Below, piece by piece: positions 1-8,919 of a DNA stretch of 64,000 bases (its first letter is position 1; each line of letters starts with the position of its first letter). This DNA is from JBEEOW01 sp041191405 (GTDB taxonomy: Bacteria; Bacteroidota; Bacteroidia; Cytophagales; UBA9547). Location of the stretch: assembly GCA_041191405.1 (NCBI GenBank), contig JBEEOW010000010.1, positions 1 to 64,000 of the forward strand, given 5' to 3'. A program made the position numbers and the translations under genes. The notes beneath the pieces were generated by a model. It saw only the letters and a program-made list of their open reading frames with translations, was not told where the DNA came from and did not search any database.

Positions 1-52
1 GTATAGTTTTAGAAATTCTAACTGATAGTTTGCTTTAAATAATTCTCATTTT

Positions 53-313
53 TTATAATATAATAGCAATTACAACAAATAACTTTTGTGAATTTTGTTG
101 TTGGTCAAAAAGACACAACAACGGCGGCAGTAGTGCTAGGAATACCAACAGCGGTGAAAAAATCCCAACTAAAACTAAAATACTACTTGTAATAATTATT
201 TCAAAAGAATTATCAATATAACCACCAAATCCATTCACTCCCTCAACTTTTCTAAATATTGAAAGTATTCCCACAGCAATGACGATTTTTCCTATATAGT
301 TTAATTTTATCAT
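53..313 (-). CDS. Small hydrophobic membrane protein of unknown function
   Basis: This 86-residue protein is dominated by hydrophobic stretches at about residues 8-20, 35-60 and 70-86, so it should sit in the inner membrane with two or three short segments. I do not recognise a family. The reading frame can be extended two codons to a TTG, but the ATG at 313 is the more natural start. An imperfect inverted-repeat element lies immediately upstream and no partner gene on the same strand is close. It could be a genuine small membrane gene or a chance AT-rich frame. Confidence 0.45.
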   Translation of the reverse strand: MIKLNYIGKIVIAVGILSIFRKVEGVNGFGGYIDNSFEIIITSSILVLVGIFSPLLVFLALLPPLLCLFDQQQNSQKLFVVIAIIL

Positions 314-336
314 TTTCAAATAATTATATTTTCAAA

Positions 337-420
337 TCACGTTGACAACGGTCTTTAGACCTTGTCAAGCGTAAATATTTGAATTACGATTACAAAGGTT
401 TGCAAACGTTGGTAACGTGA
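337..420. repeat. Compound palindromic intergenic element
   Basis: Outer arms TCACGTTGACAACG (337-350) and CGTTGGTAACGTGA (407-420) are inverted repeats with 12 of 14 bases pairing. Two inner palindromes, GGTCTTTAGACC (350-361) and GTTTGCAAAC (398-407), sit inside. The layout resembles short palindromic intergenic elements common in Bacteroidota, and it lies between two genes on the same strand. Confidence 0.5.
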
Positions 421-439
421 AATTATTTATATTTGTCAC

Positions 440-1732
440 TCACTCCTCCACATAACATTTCATCAAAGCATCAAAAAGCAAGTTTGCTTGCAGCTCGTAG
501 CCTTTGCGTGTTAAATGTAATCTATCGGCTTGACAAAGTTGCTTTTTATACCATTTTGCAATTGAGTTTGCACCACCCATTACTTTATAAAAATCCCATA
601 CACCGCAACCGTAAGCATGGGCTATTTCTTTGATGGTTTTTGAGGTAATGGCATAATTGGGGTTTGCTTTTCCTTTTCTAAAACTATCGCCAGGGGTTGT
701 GATAATGATAAATGTTTTGGGGTTGGCTACATGAAGTTTTTCTACCAAGGCTGATAAATTATATTCAAATGTTTCCTTACTAAAATAACTTGAAAATGCA
801 TCGTTTGTGCCTAATGAAATAATAATTAAATCAGGACTTAAGCTTGCAGTTTGATTGATGAGTTTATTTGATTTTATAAATGTACCAGCTGTTGCGCCAT
901 TTAACCCAACTGAGTGATATACAATACCTCTGTCCTCATTTTCAAGACTTAATCCTGTAAAAATAAACTTATTTTGTGTAGGTAGTTTTTTAACTAAACT
1001 GAAAGATGCACTTGAGACTGATTGGCTCAAAGTATATTCAGTAACGTGCAATACAGAATCAACTTCAATGCTTTTGATATAAAAAGTGGTGTCGCTTTTG
1101 GCAGTTATTTTTAGTTCAAATAAATCATAATCAGGTATATAGCCAAATATTTTTACTTTGTTAAAGGTTCGGCAATGTCCGTCATAAGCACATACATTTA
1201 CAGTGAAATTGGCATTTTTATCGTAAGTCAAAGCTTCAGCACCGTTTATTCCACATTCTGATTCACAGCTAGGTTTGTTGATGCGTGTACTTTGCCAAGT
1301 GCCTGTGTAAGTACTTTTATACCAAGTTGGGTTGTTGGTTTTTGTAATATTATATGGAAATGCTAATCCGTGTCCGCCATCTCCAAATTCATCATCATTT
1401 TGAAAAAGTTGGCGTATTTTTCCAGATAAAAAATCAGCTTGTATGTGAGAATCACCAAGATGCAGAATACTCACCTTGTTTTTTAACCCAGCTCTAAGTG
1501 AATCAAGTTTTGAAAAAAATAAATTCGCAGTCGTTTTATCTTCAAGTAAAATATTGTTTTCCTTGTATTTTATAAACCTATAAACAGAATCAATAGGTTT
1601 GTAAGGATATGTTTTTACCGCTAAAGTTTTTGCTTTTTGAGGGAACAATGCCCACACCGAAAAGCTTAAACTCATCAATAAAAACACCAAGAAAGCATAT
1701 TTTTTACTTTTTATATTTGTCATAGGCAGCAT
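440..1732 (-). CDS. SGNH/GDSL hydrolase-family protein, membrane-anchored
   Basis: This 430-residue protein has an N-terminal hydrophobic segment (about residues 11-30) that should act as a signal or anchor, so the catalytic domain would face the periplasm. Block I is HLGDSH with Ser95 as the predicted nucleophile, block III is LGTND with Asn310, and the catalytic Asp/His pair is DRLH (403-406). These are the SGNH esterase/acyltransferase signatures. Its start overlaps the end of the upstream gene by 29 nt (20 nt if Met4 is used), so the two are translationally coupled. It is divergent from an MBOAT gene, which suggests a role in O-acetylation or deacetylation of a surface glycan. The substrate cannot be read from the sequence. 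Confidence 0.8.
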   Translation of the reverse strand: MLPMTNIKSKKYAFLVFLLMSLSFSVWALFPQKAKTLAVKTYPYKPIDSVYRFIKYKENNILLEDKTTANLFFSKLDSLRAGLKNKVSILHLGDSHIQADFLSGKIRQLFQNDDEFGDGGHGLAFPYNITKTNNPTWYKSTYTGTWQSTRINKPSCESECGINGAEALTYDKNANFTVNVCAYDGHCRTFNKVKIFGYIPDYDLFELKITAKSDTTFYIKSIEVDSVLHVTEYTLSQSVSSASFSLVKKLPTQNKFIFTGLSLENEDRGIVYHSVGLNGATAGTFIKSNKLINQTASLSPDLIIISLGTNDAFSSYFSKETFEYNLSALVEKLHVANPKTFIIITTPGDSFRKGKANPNYAITSKTIKEIAHAYGCGVWDFYKVMGGANSIAKWYKKQLCQADRLHLTRKGYELQANLLFDALMKCYVEE

Positions 1733-3089
1733 TTAAGGCGTTGTAAAGCATTTCGCCTACATACGATGCTCCTGTGTTTGTAAAATGGGTATAGTCGGGG
1801 TTAGCCAAAGGTTTTTCGGCATTTACCCACGATGGCATTGAGTTTTTGCCACCCATATTTAAATACAAATCCCAGAAAGCACAGCCAGTTTTAAAAGCAG
1901 CTCTTCTTTGTGCATTTCGTACCAACTCCACATTTGGGTACGACACATAATTGTCGCCCTCTTTCCTCGACATATCAGAAACGCCAATTACCAATATTGG
2001 TATATGGGGTGCTACTTTTTTCAAAAACTTAAGCTGACTCGTAAATAGATTTTCGTAATAAGTGTAATCATTCAATACATAAGGCACTACATTTACCCCA
2101 AATTGCATAATGATTAATTGTGTATTAAGTGCTTGTAATTGAGCTCGTAAAAGGGTAGGGTTCATTTTTACAAATTCAGTACCCGAACTACCTCTCATTG
2201 ATACGTTATCAAAGGTAATTCCCGATTTACAATCAAAACTTACAGCTTGTAAAACTTTATTTTCAATGTTTTTAAGTTTAATTTTAACCTTGTCACTCGT
2301 GTTTTTATTTAATAAATACGATGTTCTTTCGGGCGTATTATAATATTGAATTAAAGGTTTATCTTCTTGAATAATAGTTACTTCACTAGTGTCTCCAATG
2401 TTTGAACCTAGAAAAGTAAATACTTCAGCTTTGCTTTCATTGGCTCTCGCCAAATAAGTTTTTTTGATATTAATTTCACTTGTTGAGTATCCAGAATCCG
2501 ATTTGAAATATGAACCCAATAAACCAAAATTACTAGCTACACATTTCCCATTTCGTGGACCATAAGAAGCATATTTGTTCCAAACGCCACCATCTCTAAA
2601 AGTATGTGAGTGACGAGCATTTAATTTATCTACAACATGCAGTAAACCAGTACCGCAACCCCCAAATTTTGCTTGAAATCTTTTACGTAAATCCCCCGTA
2701 ATTCTATCGCCTTCTACTTGCGAATCACCAAAATGGAGCACTCTAACCAAGTTTTGGTTTATATTAATTTCATTAATTGATTTAAAAAATGAGTTCAAAA
2801 CTGTGTCATTTCCTTCGGGATATTGAATTGCCAAACTATCAAATTGAGCAATTACATCACTTGAAGACGCATTTTCTGTTTTTTGAGCACTTTGAGCTAT
2901 TCGTTCTTCAATTGATTTAATATCAGCGTATTCTATTTTTTTAGGATTAAAAAGTTCATTGATTGAGATAAATTTAATTTCCGAACCATTACTTAAAAAT
3001 ATTGAGGTAGGAAAAACCAATTCAACCATTAGCAGAAAAAAGCCAACTAACAGCAACAATATCAATGATGTAATAGGTTTAACAGACAT
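1704..3089 (-). CDS. Second SGNH hydrolase-like protein, membrane-anchored
   Basis: This 461-residue protein has an N-terminal transmembrane segment (residues 7-32) followed by a linker and an SGNH domain. Block I is HFGDSQ with Ser123; the C-terminal dyad is DYTH (about 432-435). Block III reads QFGVN, so the Asn of the usual GxND is kept but the Asp is replaced. It is the first gene of a two-gene minus-strand unit driven from a TAnnTTTG element at 3114-3121. It is probably a paralogue of the downstream gene, with the same domain plan, and probably acts in the periplasm on an acylated cell-surface polymer. Whether it is catalytically active is uncertain because of the altered block III. Confidence 0.78.
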   Translation of the reverse strand: MSVKPITSLILLLLVGFFLLMVELVFPTSIFLSNGSEIKFISINELFNPKKIEYADIKSIEERIAQSAQKTENASSSDVIAQFDSLAIQYPEGNDTVLNSFFKSINEININQNLVRVLHFGDSQVEGDRITGDLRKRFQAKFGGCGTGLLHVVDKLNARHSHTFRDGGVWNKYASYGPRNGKCVASNFGLLGSYFKSDSGYSTSEINIKKTYLARANESKAEVFTFLGSNIGDTSEVTIIQEDKPLIQYYNTPERTSYLLNKNTSDKVKIKLKNIENKVLQAVSFDCKSGITFDNVSMRGSSGTEFVKMNPTLLRAQLQALNTQLIIMQFGVNVVPYVLNDYTYYENLFTSQLKFLKKVAPHIPILVIGVSDMSRKEGDNYVSYPNVELVRNAQRRAAFKTGCAFWDLYLNMGGKNSMPSWVNAEKPLANPDYTHFTNTGASYVGEMLYNALNAAYDKYKK

Positions 3090-3113
3090 TCAGTTTTAAA
3101 ACAATATAGCTTA

Positions 3114-3121
3114 CAAAGGTA
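3114..3121 (-). promoter_or_regulatory. Bacteroidetes -7 element for the SGNH gene pair
   Basis: On the minus strand this reads TACCTTTG, a full match to the Bacteroidetes housekeeping -7 consensus TAnnTTTG, 25 nt upstream of the ATG at 3089. A clear -33 TTTG at the usual spacing was not seen. Confidence 0.5.
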
Positions 3122-3318
3122 GTAAAAGCTTTGTAAAGAAACTAATCAACTGCATGAAGATAAGCTACTTTGAAGTAAAATTTAATGTGGTTATTAGTAA
3201 ATTACGTTTTCTGGAAAATAGACTTCATTAAAATTATTTTAAAACAGAAATACTCAAGAATTAGGACTCTTGTGTCTATTTTTATATTATTGCATAATAA
3301 TAGCCTAAGTAATATACA

Positions 3319-4767
3319 ATGTTCTTTGATTCAATTGAATTTGCAATTTTTATCCCAATTGTATTTCTACTTTATTGGTTATTAGGGAATTACAAACTAA
3401 GTTTCCAGAATATTTTATTATTAGTTTCAAGCTATTTCTTTTATTCTTGTTGGGATATTCGTTTTGTAAGTTTGTTGATTTTTTCAACGTCATTAGATTA
3501 CTTCTTTGCATTAAAAATTGAACAATCAAATAATAATAAATTTAAAATACAGTTGCTTGCAATCAGTATTGCAATAAATTTAGGAGTATTAGCTTATTTT
3601 AAATATTGCAATTTTTTTATTGACTCTTTTATTAATTTATTCAATTCATTCGGATTAAATATTAGTAGTTACACTTTGAATATTGTATTACCAATTGGAA
3701 TTTCTTTCTATACTTTTCATGGATTATCCTATATCATTGATGTTTACAAAAACAAAATTAAAGCTGAAAGTTCATTTATCAATTATGCATTATTTGTAAG
3801 TTTTTTTCCTCTTTTAGTTGCCGGACCAATTGAACGAGCTACTCACCTACTACCACAAATAAAGCAAAAACGTGTTTTTAATTTACAATTTATGCCAGAT
3901 GCTTTTAGGCAAATATTGTGGGGTTTATTTAAAAAAATAGTTATTGCAGATAATTGTGCTGAATATGTGAATGTGATTTTTGATAATTCAACGGACTTTT
4001 CAGGTAGTACACTTTTGTTGGGAGCATTTTTATTTACAGTACAAATTTATTGTGATTTTTCGGGTTATTCAGATATTGCAATTGGTGTAGCAAAATTGTT
4101 GGGAATTGATTTAATTAGAAATTTTTCATTTCCTTATTTTTCACGAAACATGTCGGAATTTTGGAGAAGATGGCATATTTCATTGTCGTCATGGTTTAAA
4201 GATTATGTTTATATTCCTTTAGGTGGGAGTAAAGTTTCAAAGTCAAAACAAATACTAAATACATTTATAGTGTTTGCAATCAGTGGTTTTTGGCATGGTG
4301 CTGAATGGAAATATATATTTTGGGGAGTATTAAATGCAATATTTGTTGTCCCTTCAATATTAATTAGAACCACTAAAGTCAACTTAGAAATAGTTGCAAA
4401 AGGTAAATTTTTACCAACTTTAAAGGATTTTTGTGCAATTGTACTAACATTTTTGTTAACCATTTTTATGTGGATATTTTTCCGTTCACAGAATTTTGAA
4501 ACAGCTATTCAATATATACTTGGTATATTTTCAGAAACAATAATTTCATATCCAAATTTTACAGGAGTAGAAAAAGTACATCAAATATTGCTATTAATTG
4601 CTGTATTTTTTACAATTGAATGGTTAGGAAGAGAAAATCAATTTGCAATTGAAAAATTAGAACTGAAATTTCCACAAACAATAAGATGGATATTCTACTA
4701 CTCAATTATATTTTTAATATGCTTATTTTCAGGTAATGGTGAGCAATTTATTTATTTTCAATTTTAA
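3319..4767 (+). CDS. MBOAT-family O-acyltransferase (AlgI/DltB-like)
   Basis: This 482-residue polytopic membrane protein is typical for the AlgI/PatA/DltB branch of membrane-bound O-acyltransferases, which carry acetyl or other acyl groups across the membrane for glycan modification. Diagnostic segments are AGPIERATHLLPQ (168-180), YCDFSGYSDIAIG (244-256), EFWRRWHISLSSWF (280-293) and SGFWHGAEW with the conserved catalytic His326. The next gene follows after 4 nt and encodes an SGNH-fold partner, the usual arrangement for a two-component acyl transfer machine. The gene pair is visibly more AT-rich than the mdh and fad genes downstream, which may mean it was acquired. Confidence 0.9.
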   Translation: MFFDSIEFAIFIPIVFLLYWLLGNYKLSFQNILLLVSSYFFYSCWDIRFVSLLIFSTSLDYFFALKIEQSNNNKFKIQLLAISIAINLGVLAYFKYCNFFIDSFINLFNSFGLNISSYTLNIVLPIGISFYTFHGLSYIIDVYKNKIKAESSFINYALFVSFFPLLVAGPIERATHLLPQIKQKRVFNLQFMPDAFRQILWGLFKKIVIADNCAEYVNVIFDNSTDFSGSTLLLGAFLFTVQIYCDFSGYSDIAIGVAKLLGIDLIRNFSFPYFSRNMSEFWRRWHISLSSWFKDYVYIPLGGSKVSKSKQILNTFIVFAISGFWHGAEWKYIFWGVLNAIFVVPSILIRTTKVNLEIVAKGKFLPTLKDFCAIVLTFLLTIFMWIFFRSQNFETAIQYILGIFSETIISYPNFTGVEKVHQILLLIAVFFTIEWLGRENQFAIEKLELKFPQTIRWIFYYSIIFLICLFSGNGEQFIYFQF

Positions 4768-4771
4768 CTTT

Positions 4772-5773
4772 ATGATAAATCTACTGAAGAAACTTACATT
4801 ATTTATGTTGCCAATATTGGCAGTGATAATATTGTATTTGGTAATTGATCCATTTAAAGTAATTCATAATGATGTAAATACATATAATGACAATTCAAAC
4901 TATCAAGTTGAAACAAATAGAGATTATCAATCAACAGAATTATTCATTTCAAATTATAAAAAATACAACTATAATTCCTTTATTTTCGGTAGTTCTCGTT
5001 CCTATTTTTATAAGTCAAAATCTTGGCAAAAACATATAAATGGCTCAATCTTTCATTTTAATGCTAGTGGAGAAACAATATACGGTATTAATAAAAAAAT
5101 GAAATTTCTAGAGGAGTTAAATGTTGAAATCAAAAATGCAATTATAGTTTTAGATGTTGATGTATTAGGAACAGTAAGAAATAATAAAGGTCATATTTTT
5201 ATAAAACATCCACTTACTTCAAAAGAGTCAAAATTAATGTTTCATGTGAAAATGTTTATGGGTTTTTTCCCAAAAGCAGTTATTGCACATACTGATTTTT
5301 ATTTTACACAAAAATTAAAACCATATATGAAAAAATATGGAATATCAGCCAAAACTGTTCAAATTGATAAACAAACAAATGATTTTTGGGTATTTGAAGA
5401 AGATAATAAAATTTCAAAAGACTCAATATCATTTTATAAAGCCAAAAAAGATATTTTTTATAAAAGAAATGGCAATTTAATTTATTCTAAACCTTATATA
5501 TTTAGAGAGCAAATTAAACTACTTAATGAAATCAAATCAATTTTAATAAAGAATAAAACAAAATATAAAATTGTTATCAGTCCACTTTATAACCAAGAAA
5601 AATTTGCAAAAGCTGATTTAATGATATTAAAAAATATTTTTGGTAATAACTGTGTATATGATTTTTCTGGTAAAAACAAGTACACAAATGATTACATGAA
5701 TTATTATGAAACTAGTCATTACAGACCTAATATTGCCAATTTAATAATTGATAGCTTATATTCAGCTTACTAA
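4772..5773 (+). CDS. SGNH-fold (DltD/AlgJ-like) partner of the MBOAT protein
   Basis: I start this gene at the ATG at 4772, 4 nt after the MBOAT stop; a longer frame from 4736 would overlap the MBOAT gene and places an odd extension before the membrane anchor. The 333-residue product has one N-terminal transmembrane segment and then FGSSRS, the block I form seen in periplasmic SGNH acyltransferase partners, with a C-terminal ETSHYR supplying the expected His. Proteins of this type accept the acyl group from the MBOAT partner and pass it to a polysaccharide. Family placement rests on motifs and gene order. Its composition is strongly Lys/Asn/Ile rich, in line with very AT-rich DNA. Confidence 0.65.
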   Translation: MINLLKKLTLFMLPILAVIILYLVIDPFKVIHNDVNTYNDNSNYQVETNRDYQSTELFISNYKKYNYNSFIFGSSRSYFYKSKSWQKHINGSIFHFNASGETIYGINKKMKFLEELNVEIKNAIIVLDVDVLGTVRNNKGHIFIKHPLTSKESKLMFHVKMFMGFFPKAVIAHTDFYFTQKLKPYMKKYGISAKTVQIDKQTNDFWVFEEDNKISKDSISFYKAKKDIFYKRNGNLIYSKPYIFREQIKLLNEIKSILIKNKTKYKIVISPLYNQEKFAKADLMILKNIFGNNCVYDFSGKNKYTNDYMNYYETSHYRPNIANLIIDSLYSAY

Positions 5774-5820
5774 ATACATTTAAAATTAAAATATATCTGT
5801 CATTTTTAACAATTCAGGCT

Positions 5821-5828
5821 TATATTTG
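5821..5828 (+). promoter_or_regulatory. -7 element upstream of the heme lipoprotein gene
   Basis: TATATTTG fits TAnnTTTG exactly and lies 24 nt before the ATG at 5853, giving a short leader. It suggests that the heme lipoprotein and radical SAM pair is transcribed separately from the MBOAT unit. Confidence 0.45.
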
Positions 5829-5852
5829 AAATCTTAAAATTATTGTGTTTAA

Positions 5853-6488
5853 ATGAAAACAAAACAATTTATATATCTGATTATAAGTACTTTTTTAGTT
5901 GTATTATTTGCTTGTGAGGGCAAAAAAATTGATTCTAGAAAATTTGCAAGTGAAATGAAACAACGTGTTCCAAAGCGTGTTACTGAAGGGCAAATTATGG
6001 AAGAAGCCTTAACCAAAGGTGCAATGATGGTTAGCAAAGTAGAAGATGAAATCAAATTCAAAACATTAGAACTTTCTAAAACAAATCCTGAAAAAGCAGC
6101 ACAATGGTGTAACGAAGCATTATATCCAGTAAAAGATTCACTTTCAATGGCATATAATACAACTATTAAACGTTTAATTTTGAAAGACACATTGTTAAGA
6201 GGCTTTGTTGAAAATGAATTATTAAAAGCATATTTGTATGCTTCGCAAAATAAATATCCACTTGAATCTAATTTACAAAACTTGAAAGATGGTTTTATAT
6301 TGTATTCAAGCCCAATAGTTTTAAACTCAGAGCCTTGTAATTCATGTCACCAAGCTGGTGCAAAACTGAATACACAAATGAAAACATTGTACCCAAAAAG
6401 TACAGTGTTCAATTACAAAAAAGGTGAATTAATGGGTATGTGGAGTGTAAAAATTTCACAAAAAGACCTCATTATTAAAATGAAATAA
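5853..6488 (+). CDS. DUF3365 (Tll0287-like) heme-binding lipoprotein
   Basis: This 211-residue protein begins with a lipoprotein signal ending in LFAC, so Cys21 would be lipidated. Near the C-terminus it has one c-type heme site, CNSCH (Cys162, Cys165, His166), followed by a short GELMGMWSVKI segment. This layout matches the DUF3365/Tll0287-like family of single-heme sensor or redox proteins. Heme attachment requires export, which agrees with the signal. A radical SAM gene starts 3 nt after its stop codon, so the two are almost certainly co-translated. The redox role is inferred from the family only. Confidence 0.75.
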   Translation: MKTKQFIYLIISTFLVVLFACEGKKIDSRKFASEMKQRVPKRVTEGQIMEEALTKGAMMVSKVEDEIKFKTLELSKTNPEKAAQWCNEALYPVKDSLSMAYNTTIKRLILKDTLLRGFVENELLKAYLYASQNKYPLESNLQNLKDGFILYSSPIVLNSEPCNSCHQAGAKLNTQMKTLYPKSTVFNYKKGELMGMWSVKISQKDLIIKMK

Positions 6489-6491
6489 ACT

Positions 6492-7496
6492 TTGAAAGAT
6501 AGCCTAAACTTTATTTCAAAAATTACTTTTTTACGTGCACTAAATATGGGTAAAGTATTGATTGGGTATGCTTTATCTAAAATTACTAAAAAACCTTACC
6601 AATTAGGTTTGCCGATTAGTGTTGCTATTGAGCCAACTACATCATGTAATTTACGTTGCCCAGAATGCCCAAGTGGTTTACGTTCGTTTACTAGAGAAAC
6701 TGGTATGCTTTCGCTAGATTTTTTTAAACAAACCATTTCTCAAATTGCTCCTACAACTACGTATTTAACCATGTACTTTCAAGGAGAACCTTATTTAAAT
6801 CCTAACTTTTTTGATATGGTACAGTTTGCGAATCAGCAAAAAATGTATGTTGCCACTTCAAGTAATGCACATTATTTATCAGATGAAAATGCAGAAAAAA
6901 CTATTCGTTCGGGTTTAGATAGATTGATTATCTCAATTGATGGAACAACCCAAGAAACATACGAACAATACCGTGTGGGAGGGAAACTTGAAAAAGTAAT
7001 TGAAGGTACCAAAAACATCATTGCTTGGAAAAAGAAGTTAAACTCTCATACTCCGCATATTATTTTTCAGTTTTTGGTTGTAAAACCCAATGAACATCAA
7101 ATAGAAGAAGTAATTTCACTTGGGAAAAGTTTGGGAGTAGATGAAGTAAGTTTAAAAACTGCCCAAATATATGAATATGAGGAAGGTTCAGATTTAATCC
7201 CAACGATAGATAAGTATGCACGTTACCGAAAAAATAGTGAAGGTAAATATGTGATTAAAAACAAAATGCCCAATCACTGTTGGAAAATGTGGCAATCGTG
7301 TGTAATAACTTGGGATGGTAAAATTGTGCCTTGTTGTTACGACAAAGACGCTCAATACAGTCAAGGAAAATTAGCTTCAAATATTTCATTTTCAACTATT
7401 TGGTTCGGAGAAAGTTATAAAAACTTTAGAGCCAAAATCCTGAAATCAAGAAAAGAAATAGACATCTGTAAAAATTGTACTGAAGGAATGTTGTAG
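6492..7496 (+). CDS. Radical SAM protein with SPASM-type C-terminus
   Basis: The start is TTG at 6492, three bases after the preceding stop; an internal ATG (Met19) is possible but would open a 57-nt gap. The core CxxxCxxC cluster motif is Cys52, Cys56 and Cys59 in TSCNLRCPECP. The C-terminal part carries extra cysteines (HCWKMWQSC, PCC, CKNC) that fit a SPASM auxiliary iron-sulfur domain. SPASM radical SAM enzymes modify peptides or proteins, but no precursor peptide is evident. The only close partner is the heme lipoprotein upstream. The reaction is unknown. Confidence 0.85.
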   Translation: MKDSLNFISKITFLRALNMGKVLIGYALSKITKKPYQLGLPISVAIEPTTSCNLRCPECPSGLRSFTRETGMLSLDFFKQTISQIAPTTTYLTMYFQGEPYLNPNFFDMVQFANQQKMYVATSSNAHYLSDENAEKTIRSGLDRLIISIDGTTQETYEQYRVGGKLEKVIEGTKNIIAWKKKLNSHTPHIIFQFLVVKPNEHQIEEVISLGKSLGVDEVSLKTAQIYEYEEGSDLIPTIDKYARYRKNSEGKYVIKNKMPNHCWKMWQSCVITWDGKIVPCCYDKDAQYSQGKLASNISFSTIWFGESYKNFRAKILKSRKEIDICKNCTEGML

Positions 7497-7520
7497 TTAA
7501 TTAAAATCGAAAATTCTAAC

Positions 7521-7528
7521 TACTTTTG
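7521..7528 (+). promoter_or_regulatory. -7 element for the 77-residue gene
   Basis: TACTTTTG matches TAnnTTTG and ends 15 nt before the ATG at 7543, implying a leader of about 10 nt, as is common in Bacteroidota. Confidence 0.4.
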
Positions 7529-7542
7529 TAAAAAACTAAACC

Positions 7543-7776
7543 ATGAGAATTGTAGCCGAAATTACCCATTTACCTTGTAGAATCACCCTATTTGCTTGGA
7601 ATAATAAATATATAGCTAAGCTAGAATACGGACCATTAGAGCAAACTTACAAAATTGCAGAAATGGATGTAACCTCAGCCCAAGAAGTACAAGATGTAAT
7701 AACAAGTGAAAAATTTGTAGCAAATGCTATGAAACGTTTTGAAGAAATGGGAACTGATTTTTTTAGTGCATTTTGA
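7543..7776 (+). CDS. Conserved small hypothetical protein
   Basis: This 77-residue soluble protein begins MRIVAEI and includes a FAWNNKYIAKLEYG segment, a style I associate with a short conserved Bacteroidota protein of unknown function. It has no signal peptide and no membrane segment. The spacing of aromatic and charged residues suggests a compact alpha/beta fold. It stands alone behind its own promoter match. No function can be assigned. Confidence 0.7.
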   Translation: MRIVAEITHLPCRITLFAWNNKYIAKLEYGPLEQTYKIAEMDVTSAQEVQDVITSEKFVANAMKRFEEMGTDFFSAF

Positions 7777-7903
7777 GTATGAAGTAAGTTTAAAATTTTT
7801 TGTTTAATAGTTAATATATTATGAAAACTAAATACAGGTAGTAAGTTCCAAAGAATCAAAATTAATATTAGAATGTGAGTAATTATAGTTTGAGTTGGGA
7901 CAT

Positions 7904-8017
7904 TTAGGTTATTGATTGCCTAAAATTTCGTACGCCATCCCATACACCTCGCCCCTGAAATACAAACTTTTCCCAAGAATATGCATCAGGTTCTGTTTTT
8001 ATTAACCAATAGTTCAT
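7904..8017 (-). pseudogene. Truncated remnant of an EVE-domain gene
   Basis: The minus strand encodes a 37-residue frame starting MNYWLIKTEPDAYSWEK and continuing through GVWDGVRNF before a stop. This is the hallmark N-terminus of EVE-domain proteins (PUA-like modified-base readers), which normally continue QARNNL for a total of about 140 residues. Nothing EVE-like is visible between 7777 and 7903, so roughly three quarters of the gene is missing. The start and reading frame are intact up to the break. This explains part of the otherwise gene-free 7777-8121 stretch. Confidence 0.75.
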
Positions 8018-8121
8018 GATGTAAACATATTGTTATAAAATTTAAAATTCAATTAACACGAATAATTTATACCATTTTCTAAATATATTTAATATAATTG
8101 TCTAATAATTAAATGTGAAAT

Positions 8122-8919
8122 ATGAAAAAAATATATATAATTGCTTCATTAATTTTTATTACCATTATATCAATGGCTTGTTTAAATTATGAAACTGCTG
8201 TATTACAAAATGGGGTAGTATTATATGAAGAAGAAGAAAATGGAAAAATTCCACGTGGTCATACATTTTTAATTAACAATTTCCCTAAAGTAATCAGAGA
8301 GTTAGATAGTTTATATAATGTAACAAAAGATGTAAGATATTTATCTGATAAAGGTTATGTATTGATTATTCAAAATAAGTTCAAAGAGGCTATTCAATTG
8401 TATCTAAAGGTAGAAGCATTAAAACCAAATCGATACATGACTGCTTCTAACATTGGAACAGCTTATGAATTAATTGGTGACAATAAAAATGCATTGAACT
8501 GGCTGAATAAAGCTTATACTTTAGATAAAACTGGTCATAAGGGTTCAGAATGGATTCATATTAATATACTTGAAGCCAAAATTAAAGGGGATTCTTGTAT
8601 CACTTCAAAATATCTTTTAAAACATGATTTAGGAAATGATGTTAAACCAAAATATGTTGAAAAATATAATTATCAACGATTAAGAACATACTTGTATTTT
8701 CAATTACAAGAGCGAATGTCATTTATCAAAACTAAAGATAAAATAATGGCGCAACTATTACTTGATTTAGGAAATATATCAATAAATATTGCTGATTATG
8801 AAGAGGCTATTCAAATATTTAAACTAGCTAAGTTTTATGGAGCAAATGAGATTTTGGTAAAGAAAAAAATAGATTTAGCTACAGCAGGATACAATAAACT
8901 AAACAGTATGAAAAAATAA
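8122..8919 (+). CDS. TPR-containing lipoprotein
   Basis: This 265-residue protein has an N-terminal lipoprotein signal with SMAC, so Cys20 is the predicted lipidated residue. The mature part contains tetratricopeptide-like helical pairs, clearest around residues 70-140, where phrases such as ASNIGTAYELIGDNKNALNW and KEAIQLYLKVEALKP appear, and again near 215-245. TPR lipoproteins usually act as scaffolds at the periplasmic face. It stands alone, 345 nt after the previous gene and 236 nt before mdh, and no terminator is evident. The partner is unknown. Confidence 0.7.
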   Translation: MKKIYIIASLIFITIISMACLNYETAVLQNGVVLYEEEENGKIPRGHTFLINNFPKVIRELDSLYNVTKDVRYLSDKGYVLIIQNKFKEAIQLYLKVEALKPNRYMTASNIGTAYELIGDNKNALNWLNKAYTLDKTGHKGSEWIHINILEAKIKGDSCITSKYLLKHDLGNDVKPKYVEKYNYQRLRTYLYFQLQERMSFIKTKDKIMAQLLLDLGNISINIADYEEAIQIFKLAKFYGANEILVKKKIDLATAGYNKLNSMKK

